A stretch of DNA of 23,538 bases from Schoenoplectus triqueter (taxonomy: Eukaryota > Streptophyta > Magnoliopsida > Poales > Cyperaceae), in assembly GCA_964058805.1 (NCBI GenBank), contig CAXKVV010001416.1, positions 1 to 23,538 of the forward strand, read 5' to 3'. Of this stretch, positions 8,817-17,734 are shown piece by piece. The position numbers and the translations under genes were made by a program. Position 1 is the first letter of the stretch, and each line of letters opens with the position of its first letter. The notes beneath the pieces are model-generated. The model saw only the letters and a list, made by a program, of their open reading frames with translations. It ran no database searches and was not told where the DNA came from.

Positions 8817-9733
8817 TTTACCAGCAGAAAGCCATCCATCAGTAAAACTATCTGTGACACTATACAAATCATTCCATGCATTAAATAATTGTTCGTCAAG
8901 CAGATTTTTCAGGCTCTGTATCAAGCTCACCATGTTAGCTCAATCTCAGGACAAGAAGTTTGCAAATTTAGAATTATAAGGTTAACTCAATGTGTGACAC
9001 ACCTTTTTATACTTGTCAGCAATTGAACGGTGCCGATACGCAAGCTTCCTCTTGTTTGCGATGTCATTAGGAGAGGAGAGAGAATCATTTTCAAAATCAT
9101 ATTTCGACAGGTCCTTTCCGTCATCAAACATGCTCAGTGAATTGAGATATGGCTCGTTATATTTTTCAATCTACAAATGAAGTATTAAATTAGAAAAGTA
9201 TTAGTGCAACTAGGATAATTATATACCTCATACAAAGATTAAGATCATTGCTCAAAACTGACGACTCAACAGAAAGCTTTCACAGAAAAGGAATATGAAT
9301 TAAACACAGTCATCTTGTAAGAAACAACAAACTCTGCACTAGGAAAAGAAGGAAACATAATCAAATAAAGAATTATGTTGAGTATTTGAATTCATAACAA
9401 GTTTGCAGCCCAAACTGATAAAGCTACATTATTCACTATCGCTAACAAAATCCGCGAAAAAGGGAAAATGGAGAACATAGAAACAATTAAACAAACCTCC
9501 TCATAGTAAAACAGCTCATCACAAACTCGAAGAATAATATTCTCCCATTTCTTGCCGATTTCAACTGACTTCCTCAAGTCTTTTCCACCACGGAATGAGT
9601 TCGCATATGTACCATCCAATAATGACTTCAGTAAAATAAGTGTCTCATCCATGTCCCACACATAGACAGTTCTCACTTTCTCTGATGACACCAGGCCACT
9701 TGCATTAGAACTACTACATCCACTCTTCTCCAT
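7296..9733 (-). CDS. EYA: EYA (eyes absent) homolog, HAD-type tyrosine protein phosphatase, five coding exons
   Basis: Plant EYA is a Mg-dependent phosphatase of the haloacid dehalogenase superfamily that removes phosphate from phosphotyrosine. Unlike animal EYA, it lacks the N-terminal transactivation region. Coding exons on the minus strand are 9733-9497, 9170-9003, 8915-8822, 8421-8260 and 7576-7296. All introns are GT-AG, and phases join cleanly (0, 0, 1, 1). The total is 942 nt, 313 aa, close to the roughly 300-residue plant proteins. Motif I is VYVWDMDETLI (nucleophile Asp27, acid Asp29). Exon 1 continues with LLKSLLDGTYA. Exon 2 holds YNEPYL and RKLAYRHRSIADKY. Exon 3 holds TDSFTDGWLS. 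Motif II is VTSGSLVPSLAKCLL (Thr196-Ser197). Motif III is CVIGDGIEE (Asp252, Glu255-Glu256), followed by WPFIKVDFRP. All catalytic residues I know of are present, so the gene looks functional. The ATG at 9733 is the first in frame after the 5' UTR acceptor. Intron boundaries are inferred from sequence only. Confidence 0.94.
7617..7725 (+). repeat. 36-bp imperfect direct repeat in the last EYA intron
   Basis: Copies at 7617-7652 and 7690-7725 begin AGATAATGAAYTGCATTTT and end CAGATAAT. They match at 32 of 36 positions with a period of 73. They lie just outside exon 5, on the upstream side in gene sense. Confidence 0.9.
8754..8807 (+). repeat. GTGTGTGC hairpin and (GA)13 microsatellite in EYA intron 3
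   Basis: GTGTGTGC (8754-8761) pairs with GCACACAC (8770-8777), and an uninterrupted GA run follows at 8782-8807. In gene sense this is a CT tract beginning about 14 bases after the exon 3 donor GTAAAT. It could be polymorphic. Confidence 0.9.
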
Positions 9734-9750
9734 GTCTTAAATCAGAAATT

Positions 9751-10330
9751 CTGGAAAAATATAATCTACAAAATGAATAGGAGAAGTCCCTTTTATCTGA
9801 TTAGATAAACATCTGATGCTTGCAACACAATGCAAGTATTAATCAGCCCAATTTTGAAGTTACAACTAACTGGTATTCTCAGTGAATTGAAAGATAATGA
9901 CTGTTATTTCATTTCTCACGAGCAAACCAAGAAAAGAACGAGACTTGACATCTCCCATTTGCAAAAGGGAAACCAACAAACTAATTGCGCTTTACTAAAT
10001 GCCAAGATATCTGATTTTTACCTCAATAATCAAACAACTAAAAAAGAGAGCTGCTATTTTTTTGAAGTAATTAATAAGTTCATCTTAGATAAAATTCAAT
10101 AAATACTACTATTAATAATTGCCCCGATTATCAGGGCGATTTCTCAAACCCACTGGCCGCTTTTTGGGCGAAAGAAAAGCTCGACTAAGAGGAGACTAAC
10201 CTTCGAATGATTGATTCGTCAGATTTGATTCTCTTTACTTATTCTGAAAAGGTGAGGTGGATACGGTTTATGATCTGAACTCTGAAGAGAGATTTGGGAT
10301 AGCGTGAAGTAGGTTTCGCCACGATGAAGA
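9751..10330 (-). other. EYA 5' UTR intron and non-coding leader exon
   Basis: In gene sense, CATTCGAAG followed by GTTAGT marks a splice donor with the exon ending at 10201. A T-rich stretch ending TTCCAG at 9751 is a good acceptor, 17 bases before the ATG. The leader exon would run upstream of 10201 to roughly 10330, a less AT-rich pyrimidine-rich stretch typical of plant 5' UTRs. The start site is not determined, and no clear TATA box was seen. The intron (10200-9751) holds no gene. Confidence 0.6.
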
Positions 10331-10987
10331 AGATGGGTTTGCCGTGAGGGATCCAACGGTTGTAAACAGACTTCTGTGGAAAAAAGTAATTGTTCTGACC
10401 GTCGATTTAATTGTTTCTTTTTTGCATTTAGTTGAGCTAATACTTTTTACTTTTTACCTAGGATCTGTATTTCCTTTTTCATCACCTAAACTTCTATTAG
10501 AAGGTCTTAAAGAAATTAACCATGAATACTGAAATACACAATATATTATAATAAAATGGAAATTATATTTAAGCAAACAAATTAATGCCATATAATCATC
10601 AATTTCACTACTGTCAAAAGTTATTTCTTTTTAATTTCTTGATTAACTAAGGGATATAATTTTTTTATGAGACAACCTAGTATATGTATACTTAAAATTT
10701 TATAATCGATGGACATAACATTTTTTTTGTTTTTTTTATTTTTGGGTTTGGGAGAGGGAGAGAGATGGCAAATAGTTTAACATGAGAAAAATAATTGGGG
10801 AGCATTTAGAATGTACCTACTTTTATTCTAATGAGAAAAATACTATAAAGACAAGTGTCTACTAATTATATTTATGATTTTGCATAGCTTCTAAATTTGA
10901 CAATATAAACATTTAGCTTAACACGAATTATAAAATTGAGCATTGTCGTTGACTAAGTAAATAACAAATTAGTGGACAATCTTTTTA
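10331..10987. other. EYA upstream flank and intergenic DNA, no gene seen
   Basis: AT-rich sequence. The first few hundred bases would hold the EYA promoter. A T-rich then GA-rich patch lies at 10720-10765. The 62-codon open frame at 10344-10532 resembles no known protein. Confidence 0.5.
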
Positions 10988-11091
10988 AACCATGTTTAGA
11001 CTTGAGAATAACCAGGGGATAATATTTTTTTCCTGTGAGAGGAGGAAATAACTTTATCCCGTAGGTATTATTCTTCCAAACATAGTCTAAA
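10988..11091. mobile_element. short hairpin MITE of about 100 bp
   Basis: The left end AACCATGTTTAGACTTGAGA with AGGGGATAAT is inverted as TTTATCCCGTAGG with TTCCAAACATAGTCTAAAG on the right. The arms cover roughly 38 bp with several mismatches. The ATGTTTGG-type end is common in small plant MITEs. No clear target-site duplication was identified. Confidence 0.5.
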
Positions 11092-11460
11092 GTTAAACTT
11101 AGTTTTTTATTAATTATACTGAAACCTCCTTGAAGTTAGAAAGCACAAATCAAATTAATTACTCGATGTCATTAATTAACTAGATCATGATTTTTTTAAT
11201 AAAAATGAATAAAATAAATTAAGATATTTTACCTTTTCTGAAATCTCCTCCAATCGAATTTGTGTAGTTCAATAATTGAAGAGAGAGAGGACTGGAAAAG
11301 AACAACTAGATTTCAGTTTACCGGAGTCTGTTCAAAAGACAGCTCATATCTTGCCTTGAAAAAAAGAGAGTAAGGGCTCCAATATATATATATATGAAAC
11401 GGGATTATAATTCTCCAGTTGCAAAATATTGGAGTGACACTATTTTACACTTATGCCTTC
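11092..11460. other. intergenic AT-rich DNA, no gene seen
   Basis: No open frame or clear element. An (AT)n run lies near 11381-11393. Confidence 0.5.
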
Positions 11461-11615
11461 GTTTGGTGAGGAGATAATTAGATAAGAATTATCCCTTGTC
11501 ATTTTATGCTATGTTTGGTATAAAAAAAATAGATAAGAATGATCTTGTGTCTGTTTGTGCAATGTTTGGTAGAGAGGAAATTTAAATAACAGTTATTCAT
11601 GTACTTAATTTATCG
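11461..11615 (+). repeat. three diverged copies of a 51/52-bp tandem repeat
   Basis: Units start with GTTTGGT at 11461, 11513 and 11564. The first two also share ATAGATAAGAATNATC-like sequence, and the third is more diverged. The GTTTGGT starts resemble the ends of small plant MITEs, so these may be element remnants rather than a satellite. Confidence 0.7.
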
Positions 11616-13950
11616 TCATTTTTTTGTATAAACTAAATGTTATATATATTTTAATTTTTAATTTTATCTTTTTATCAGTTATGGAGTTAGAAAATGAAAA
11701 AAAAATCCCTTCACTTAGTTTCAAAATAAATATTATTATTTTCTCTCTCAAGGAAAAATTAGAATGAAGAAATTCTATCTAACATCCCTCATAATAGTAG
11801 GTTTTTACAATGGACCTTCTCTCTCTATAAGAAAAATATAGAGAGATAGAGATTTATATTATAAAAATAACGTAGCAAGAACTTAATAAAGACGCTTTTA
11901 TTTACTTTATGATTATAACTTGTAATAAATCAAAGCTGAAGAGAAGTGTAATTTTTTTGGTTGTTTAATATAACTTAGCTGGTAATCACCAGCTAGAGTC
12001 CGCATTAAAATAAATTAATTAATAAATATCATCTAATGGACATCAATTTAAGATATGGGATGCAATTCTGGAAGCTACAGGCTACAATTTAATTAATTAT
12101 ATCAAATAGCATTTCACTGAAAAAGTTGGATAATTTCTTGGAACAATTTGAATTGATTGATCTCAATTTCATGCAGTCTCGTGATCATTATAATTTACGG
12201 ATATAATTTGTTTTTAAGTAGAGGGCGATTGCCACTAAACAGTAAATTGTAATTGAAGAAAAAGTTTTACAGCTGTGCAAGCAAAATTCGCTCACACTAG
12301 AGTACATGCGATTATGTGCAAATCCATCAAGTAAAAAAATCATGTCAATAATTAATATATCTTTTTCAATAGTTTTTGTGTCGTTATATTAAAATGCATT
12401 ATTTTTAATAGAAATATTTGAATACTATTGACCTTATTATTAATAAATAGTAAATAGAATGTTTCTTGCAAATTTCATTTTTAACTAGAAAAGACTGCTA
12501 CGATTTGTACACTTTAATATTGTCATAAAAGAGTTTTTTTTTATTGGTTCAGACTTAATTCTAATCTAAACGTATTCGTATTGATCCGATCAACCAAAGT
12601 TTAATTTGTAGAATTTTTTTGTATGTTGTTAAAATTGTCATTTTAAAGCGGACGGTCTAAATTAAAAAAAATCCTCAAAAAAAAAACTCTAACAGCATAC
12701 ACCAAGTCCGGATGAAATAGGTGAATAATCTAATTAAGAACTGCATGCTTGATTTTTAGAGAGCCGTCAGATATGGGCAGGTTCTATATGGTAGTTTTGT
12801 TTTTGTAAAAAAAAAACTTAGATTTCTAAACTGGGTTTAAATTTAAAATTTTGAGATGGACGCAAATTTCGGAAACCACGGCAATCCATATATTTGCTCA
12901 AACCGGATAAGTCCTAGTCACGTGACTTGATCTTCAAAACCGGATATATATGGGAGCCGGATAGAGGTGCTTTTATTTATTATTACGAGATAGAATTTCT
13001 TGAAAATTTCTACAACACTCTAAATATGTGCAAATAAGATTCTTAATATCTCAACTTGATATTATTTTTTTCTGATGATTATTACGTCTAATTAAGTGAA
13101 GACATTTTCTATGTATAATTTTTGGAGCCATAAGACTTAGCAATTAATTTTCATTATCGTTTGATGTTTTTAAAGCTAGAAAATATATTCACAAATCACA
13201 AAATTAACAAAAGAAAATCTATTTGGAAGGTAAAAATAAATTTATAATAAAAGTAGTAACAAAATAATCTATTAGTAACGTAGGAAAATAGTAAAATTAT
13301 AGTATCAAGGGAGTTGGGTTGGATTCATTCCTTATCTGGTGGGCCAGAGATGAATAAATCAACTCAGAAACGATTACATTGGACCTGATTTTTTAGGAAA
13401 AAAATTTATGACCGATACAAATTCGACCCACTAAAATTTTAAATTGAAATGTTAATTAAAACTATTAGATATGAATCGTATTCGCTATTCACATGTAAAA
13501 GATTACGATATTTAAACAATATTATTTTTGGACATCAAAAACTTACAAGAAATGTTTTCATGATGAGGACATGGATGATTTCTTAATTTATGAATTCATT
13601 TCAAATGAAAGTAAAAGATTTCGTTAATTTTTATGCACGTGGAAAAATTAAATGTTTTATTTTATTATTAAGTTCTAAATTTTTGTCACTACAAAATGAA
13701 AAAAAAAACGGAAGCATGAAAAATAAAAAATGAGGGCTTTGGACTTTGGACAAACAATTCTTTCCCAATTTCGTTTCCAATTTTCCGCCTCTTCCACATA
13801 ACAGCGCTTTGCAACAAAAAGAAATCAGAACAGTAAAAATTTGGTTGCTTGGACCCTTTTTGTTTTCAACGCAGAGCAAAAAAGTGATAATGTTAAAAAG
13901 GAAAACATGATGTCAATTATTGACTCAACAAACTTATCAAAAAGTCAAAA
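11616..13950. other. long AT-rich intergenic stretch, no gene seen
   Basis: Neither strand holds a convincing open frame. Small structures include CTCTCTCTATA...TATAGAGAGA around 11818-11846, an 8-bp stem with a 4-base loop at 11976-11995 (TAGCTGGT/ACCAGCTA), and a palindromic G-box at 12916-12927. The 82-codon frame on the minus strand at 13631-13879 is low-complexity and resembles no family. Confidence 0.55.
12916..12927. promoter_or_regulatory. palindromic G-box AGTCACGTGACT
   Basis: A 12-bp perfect palindrome centred on CACGTG, the core bound by bZIP and bHLH factors. CCGGATA occurs three times within 60 bp around it (about 12904, 12940, 12954). No gene is recognised nearby, so a regulatory role is only a possibility. 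Confidence 0.25.
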
Positions 13951-14656
13951 ATAAATGAATCGGATTTGATTGTAGATTTTTTTTACCGTCTCAGATCAGA
14001 TATGAGTCAATCCGATCTGATCCGTTTTTAATTATGTTCTTGAATTTATTTTATAATTTAATATTAATTAAAGTTTATGTGCATCATAATTAAGATTAAT
14101 TATATATTAATTGATATTAAGCTATTTAAAATATATAAAAACTAATAAATGCTTAATTTTGTTATATGGATCAGATTAGATCAAAGAAAATATAATCCGA
14201 TTTTAAATGAATCGAATTGAATTGAATAATAAAAATAAAATGATAATGATCTTAGCTGAATCTGTCTCAATCCGACCACTTGACACCTATAATTTGAGAC
14301 ATCCTTTGCTCTTAACAAATTCATCCGTAGAACTAGAAACACTTATCGTCTTATTTTTGGGTAAAATGTTTTGTTATAGTTTTTGTCTTTGAAGAAAACA
14401 AGTATTATTGCAATTTGCAAGATTTCATTTGACAAATTTCAAAGATTTGCATGAAAATGTCTCTTTATAAATGCAGTATTGTCTCATTACAAACCAATTT
14501 AAGCCCACCAAGAAAGGAAGGATAATAAGGCCCCGTTCAGTGAGACTAAATTTGTGCGAGTGGGAAAGAACCAAACAGACCCTAAAAATGGAACCAAGCA
14601 AACCGTCAATCTGGCCTCGGTAAACAAAAATTAGCACATAAATTAAGAAGAGGCCT
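13951..14656. other. intergenic DNA with GATC/CGGAT-rich patches, no gene seen
   Basis: Around 13950-14035 and 14165-14220 the sequence is rich in AATCGGAT, GATCCG and GATCAGATT. Such sequence is often seen in decayed plant repeats, but no boundary could be found. A GGCCCCGTTCAGT...GAACCAAACAGACCC pair near 14530-14580 hints at a very small hairpin element. Confidence 0.35.
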
Positions 14657-15048
14657 TCCGTGAGCTTAAGCTTATGGAGGCTTTTCGTGAGCTTAAACTC
14701 AAAAAATATATTAAATCATCTCGAAATTTTAATTTATCATCTTCATTAAATTCTTTATATGAAAATCTCGTGGGATGCAAAAATTTGGAGTGTTTTGAGC
14801 TTTTTAAGTTATCGTTTTTAATTTTTAAAAGTGATGTTCAAATATTAAATATATTATTATTTTTTTTAGAGTTGATTTTCAAAAATTAAAAATCATGACT
14901 TAAAAAACTCAAAACACTCCAAATTTTTGCATCACAATAGATTTTCATATAAAGAATTTAATGAGAATGGTAAATTAAAATTTTGAGATGATTTGATATA
15001 TTTTTTGAGTTAAATTCACGAAAGACTTCCGTTAGCTTAAGCTCACGG
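14657..15048. mobile_element. palindromic MITE, family A copy A3
   Basis: The left end CCGTGAGCTTAAGCTTATGG is inverted at the right end as TTAGCTTAAGCTCACGG (about 15031-15047). Pairing continues inward through CTTTTCGTGAG, CTCAAAAAATATATTAAATCA and GCAAAAATTTGGAGTGTTTTGAG. An AT-rich loop lies around 14830-14878. The arms are better preserved than in A1. After the right end comes TATCTTTACTCTCTCT and a TA run, the same tail found at 1165-1202 and, inverted, at the start of A2. The tail therefore belongs to the element. The 71-codon frame at 14674-14889 is a by-product. Confidence 0.85.
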
Positions 15049-15056
15049 TATCTTTA

Positions 15057-15082
15057 CTCTCTCTCTCTCTATATATATATAT
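15057..15082. repeat. (CT)7(AT)6 junction between A3 and B3
   Basis: The CT part is the tail of A3. The TA part runs directly into the TAGTGAGGC end of B3. Confidence 0.95.
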
Positions 15083-15482
15083 AGTGAGGCTATGGTGCTT
15101 CATGAACTACAAAATCTCCCGTACTTTGTGTCTGTATCTCGAATTTAAAAGTCAAACAGCCGATCCAAACCGTTAAACATGATTTTCATATTGAACTATC
15201 TTTAGAGATCAAATTTTATATACATTTTTATTTTTTTGTTATTTTTTAAATGGGTATAAAGTTTGCTGATCTAACGATTTCTGCACCATCCAAAACTAGC
15301 GATTTTGTACCCATCTAAAAAATAGCAAAAATATTCAAAAAAATATAAAATTTGATCTTCAAAGATAGTTCAATATGAAGATCATGTTCAACGGTTTAGA
15401 TCGGTCATTTAAAATTTTAAATTCAAGATACGGACGTAAAACACATGAGGTTTTGTATTTCACGAAGCACCATAGCCTCACT
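15083..15482. mobile_element. MITE, family B copy B3, about 400 bp
   Basis: The ends are AGTGAGGCTATGGTGCTTC at 15083 and its complement GAAGCACCATAGCCTCACT ending at 15482, identical over 19 bp. Imperfect pairing continues through ACAAAATCTCCCGT and GTATCTCGAATTTAAA to a centre near 15285. A subterminal GCCGATCCAAACCGTTAAAC block matches B1 and B2. Both sides are flanked by TATATATA. The 87-codon frame starting at 15375 lies largely inside the right arm and is not a gene. Confidence 0.9.
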
Positions 15483-15601
15483 ATATATATAAGTACCTTA
15501 TATGATTTATGCTTCATGCGGATACATATAGAGATTATTCATCTTAAATGTGACTTTCAACCTTGTATATATAACGTTCAACATTTCTTCAAAAAAAAAA
15601 A

Positions 15602-15660
15602 GTTAGTGCAGTGGATGATCACCCAACTCCCAACGTGAAATCTTGGATTCGAATTTCGAT
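15602..15660 (+). mobile_element. SINE-like fragment with tRNA-type A and B boxes
   Basis: TTAGTGCAGTGG (15603-15614) resembles a polymerase III A box, and GATTCGAATTT (15646-15656) resembles a B box (GGTTCGANNCC), 43 bases apart. An A11 run lies immediately upstream. (ATT)n follows about 55 bases downstream. Plant SINEs start this way. The B box is imperfect and the 3' end is unclear, so this is at best a decayed copy. Confidence 0.35.
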
Positions 15661-15959
15661 ACACAGCTTAAGTAATTTTGCACAATTTCTTCAAGGTAAC
15701 TATTTCAAAATTATTATTATTATTATTTTACTATTTTATGCTTCATGTTATGGATATGAAATATGTATATATTTCACTGAAAATCTGTATATATGTGATA
15801 TATAATCACTGTTGACTTGTATATTAAAATTTTCATTTTAAAACACTGCATACAACTAACTTTTTGATCAAGTTCACATACAGCTGATCCAAAATGGCAT
15901 CCAAAACACAAATAACTTTTCCTAAAACAAATGAAGAAATAAAACCCTTGTTATAATAT
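15661..15959. other. intergenic AT-rich stretch
   Basis: An (ATT)5 run lies near 15711-15727. No gene is seen. Confidence 0.5.
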
Positions 15960-16142
15960 CAAATTTCCTCTTTCAACAGTATTACTATCCTAATTTTACG
16001 TCACACAAGGCAGTTCCAGAAATAGGAAGAATGCGGGAAGGAATGCGACGAGGAATTCATGACGAAGAGCCGGGAGGGAGTTATCCTAAACTATCTTTCT
16101 TGCAAATTTCCTCTTTCAACAGTATTACTATCCTAATTTTAC
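15960..16142 (+). repeat. 40-bp perfect direct repeat flanking 103 bp
   Basis: Identical copies lie at 15960-15999 and 16103-16142, beginning CAAATTTCCTCTTTCAACAG and ending CTATCCTAATTTTAC. The 103 bp between them is less AT-rich and purine-rich. The 70-codon frame at 16031-16243 crosses it but resembles no family. Confidence 0.95.
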
Positions 16143-16373
16143 TAATCTTGCCAAACAATTGTCAACAGGGCGAGGGTGTGGTAGATACTTCACTTTGCAT
16201 TTTGGGTTCACCCTCTCAAGCCTGCGAAAAGAAACAGGAGTAAAATGTAACTTGAGAAAAGTATAGCAGCGGATGTGAATTCATCTTTTTTTTTTTTGAG
16301 AAAGTGAATTCGTCTTTTAGTTTTGAAAATGACTATTAGTGGCATAATGAAAAACCTGTGGATAGTTAATGAA

Positions 16374-17279
16374 TGTTAGAATAATTTACTGTTATGGTCA
16401 TAATCCTCTAGTGAACCCTAAATATAAATTAAGTTACCTTGATCCATGCTGTCAGTCTTCCAGAGAGACACAACCCCGTTGATCACCAGACTCTTTTAGC
16501 CTTCCAGCGATCTTCCTCTAATTCGATGGAGTGATTGAGAGGACCGGCGTCAGACAGTTTCTTCTCTTCTGGAACAGTATTAAGAGAGAGAGATCTGGAT
16601 CTGTTGGAAATGAAAGGGTGCCAGAAAATGGGAAAACGAAAAGATGTCCAAAGCCAACTGTATCTCTGCATATATATGGACGTCCATATAACATAGTGCA
16701 GATGTCAGTCTTCCAGAGAGACACAACCCCGTTGATCACCAGACTCCTTTAACCTTCCAGCGATCTTCCTCTAATCCGATGGAGTGATTGAGAGGACCGG
16801 CGTCAGACAGTTTCTTCTCTTCTGGAACAGTGTTAAGAGAGAGAGATCTGGATCTGTTGGAAATGAAAGGGTGCCAGAAAATGGGAAAACGAAAAGATGT
16901 CCAAAGCCAACTGTATCTTTGCATATATATGGACGTCCATATAACATAGTGCAGTTATACCTTAACGGGTCCATATCGGATCCAGATTCTCTCTTAACGG
17001 GTTCGCTGCTTAATCAGAAAGCTGTCTATAGTTGTGTTCTCCAGGGACCAATAGCATAATTGTATTATTATGAGACTTTATATAATTCAGACCATCACTA
17101 AATCATAAAGTCATTAATACGCATTCTACACATTAAAGGTCCCACTTCTCATGACATATAATAAACCCGATACAGAATTTGATCACTTCATTATGGGTAT
17201 AATTTGACAGTCCATTATATAATATATTTATTACATATAAGCCCATACATATTGTAATTAATAATAATTAATTCCAACA
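16374..17279 (-). repeat. 3' LTR (left), 906 bp, with an internal duplication
   Basis: The boundaries are TGTTAGAATAATT at 16374 and AATTCCAACA ending at 17279, giving the TG...CA ends and a short inverted repeat. The part visible in the other LTR aligns end to end. The only large difference is an extra 253 bp (see 16451-16956), so an unduplicated LTR would be 653 bp. Compared by eye with the 420 bp available from the other LTR, I count 7 differences, all transitions. Confidence 0.95.
16451..16956 (-). repeat. 253-bp tandem duplication inside the 3' LTR
   Basis: The units are 16451-16703 and 16704-16956, starting GTCAGTCTTCCAGAGAG. They differ at five positions, all transitions. The right LTR has this segment once (from 23196). 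The unit includes the palindromic TATATGGACGTCCATATA site and the TATA-like CATATATATGG, so the putative promoter core is doubled. Confidence 0.95.
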
Positions 17280-17291
17280 ATCTCCCACTTG
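17280..17291 (-). other. polypurine tract
   Basis: In element sense AAGTGGGAGATT sits directly against the TGTTGGAATT start of the 3' LTR, the expected site for plus-strand priming in copia elements. Confidence 0.85.
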
Positions 17292-17734
17292 GGCTATATG
17301 TATCTGAAAAATATATATATATACTGAATTGAGTACTCTTAACTATGCTGTCATAACCTTTTATGTCATCATCCAATTCCGTCCATCAATCATATTTATA
17401 AGGACTTTATGCAGTATTCGTCTCATAAAGCGAAACTAAACTGACATAAATCACGATATAAACATAACTGAATGACATAAATCATGAAGGGGATGTGTAG
17501 TTTGAAAATTACATGTAATGTGATCCACATGCCTATTTTTCAATTTGGTCACCTTAATCAATCTGAATTAGAGGTCGATTATAAGCTCAGAGTGTATATA
17601 AAACTGAATAACTGAATAACTGCATGATACATACGAAATCACAGAATATCATATAAGAACTACTGCATGATATCTGAAAAAGTATATCATATAAAACATA
17701 AAAAAAGAAATACAAGTACAAACTCCCACTCAAC
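17292..17734 (-). other. 3' non-coding region of the copia element
   Basis: An AT-rich 440-bp stretch between the pol stop codon and the polypurine tract. It contains short repeats (ACTGAATA near 17605-17620, and TGCATGATA twice near 17622 and 17665). No gene is seen. Confidence 0.7.

Noticed and set aside
7338..8979. Several + strand frames
   Set aside because: They are antisense shadows of EYA exons and introns. The minus-strand exons have matching splice sites and motifs.
13631..13879. 82-codon minus-strand frame
   Set aside because: Low-complexity Phe/Lys-rich composition, no recognised motif and no gene context.
13950..14220. Possible LTR or Helitron piece rich in CGGAT/GATCC
   Set aside because: No terminal structure, target duplication or coding remnant could be found.
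14674..15638. Open frames of 71 and 87 codons
   Set aside because: They lie mostly within the arms of A3 and B3 and are not conserved coding sequence.
16483..17059. Repeated 62-91 codon frames on both strands
   Set aside because: They arise from the LTR and its duplication. LTRs of this type are not protein-coding.
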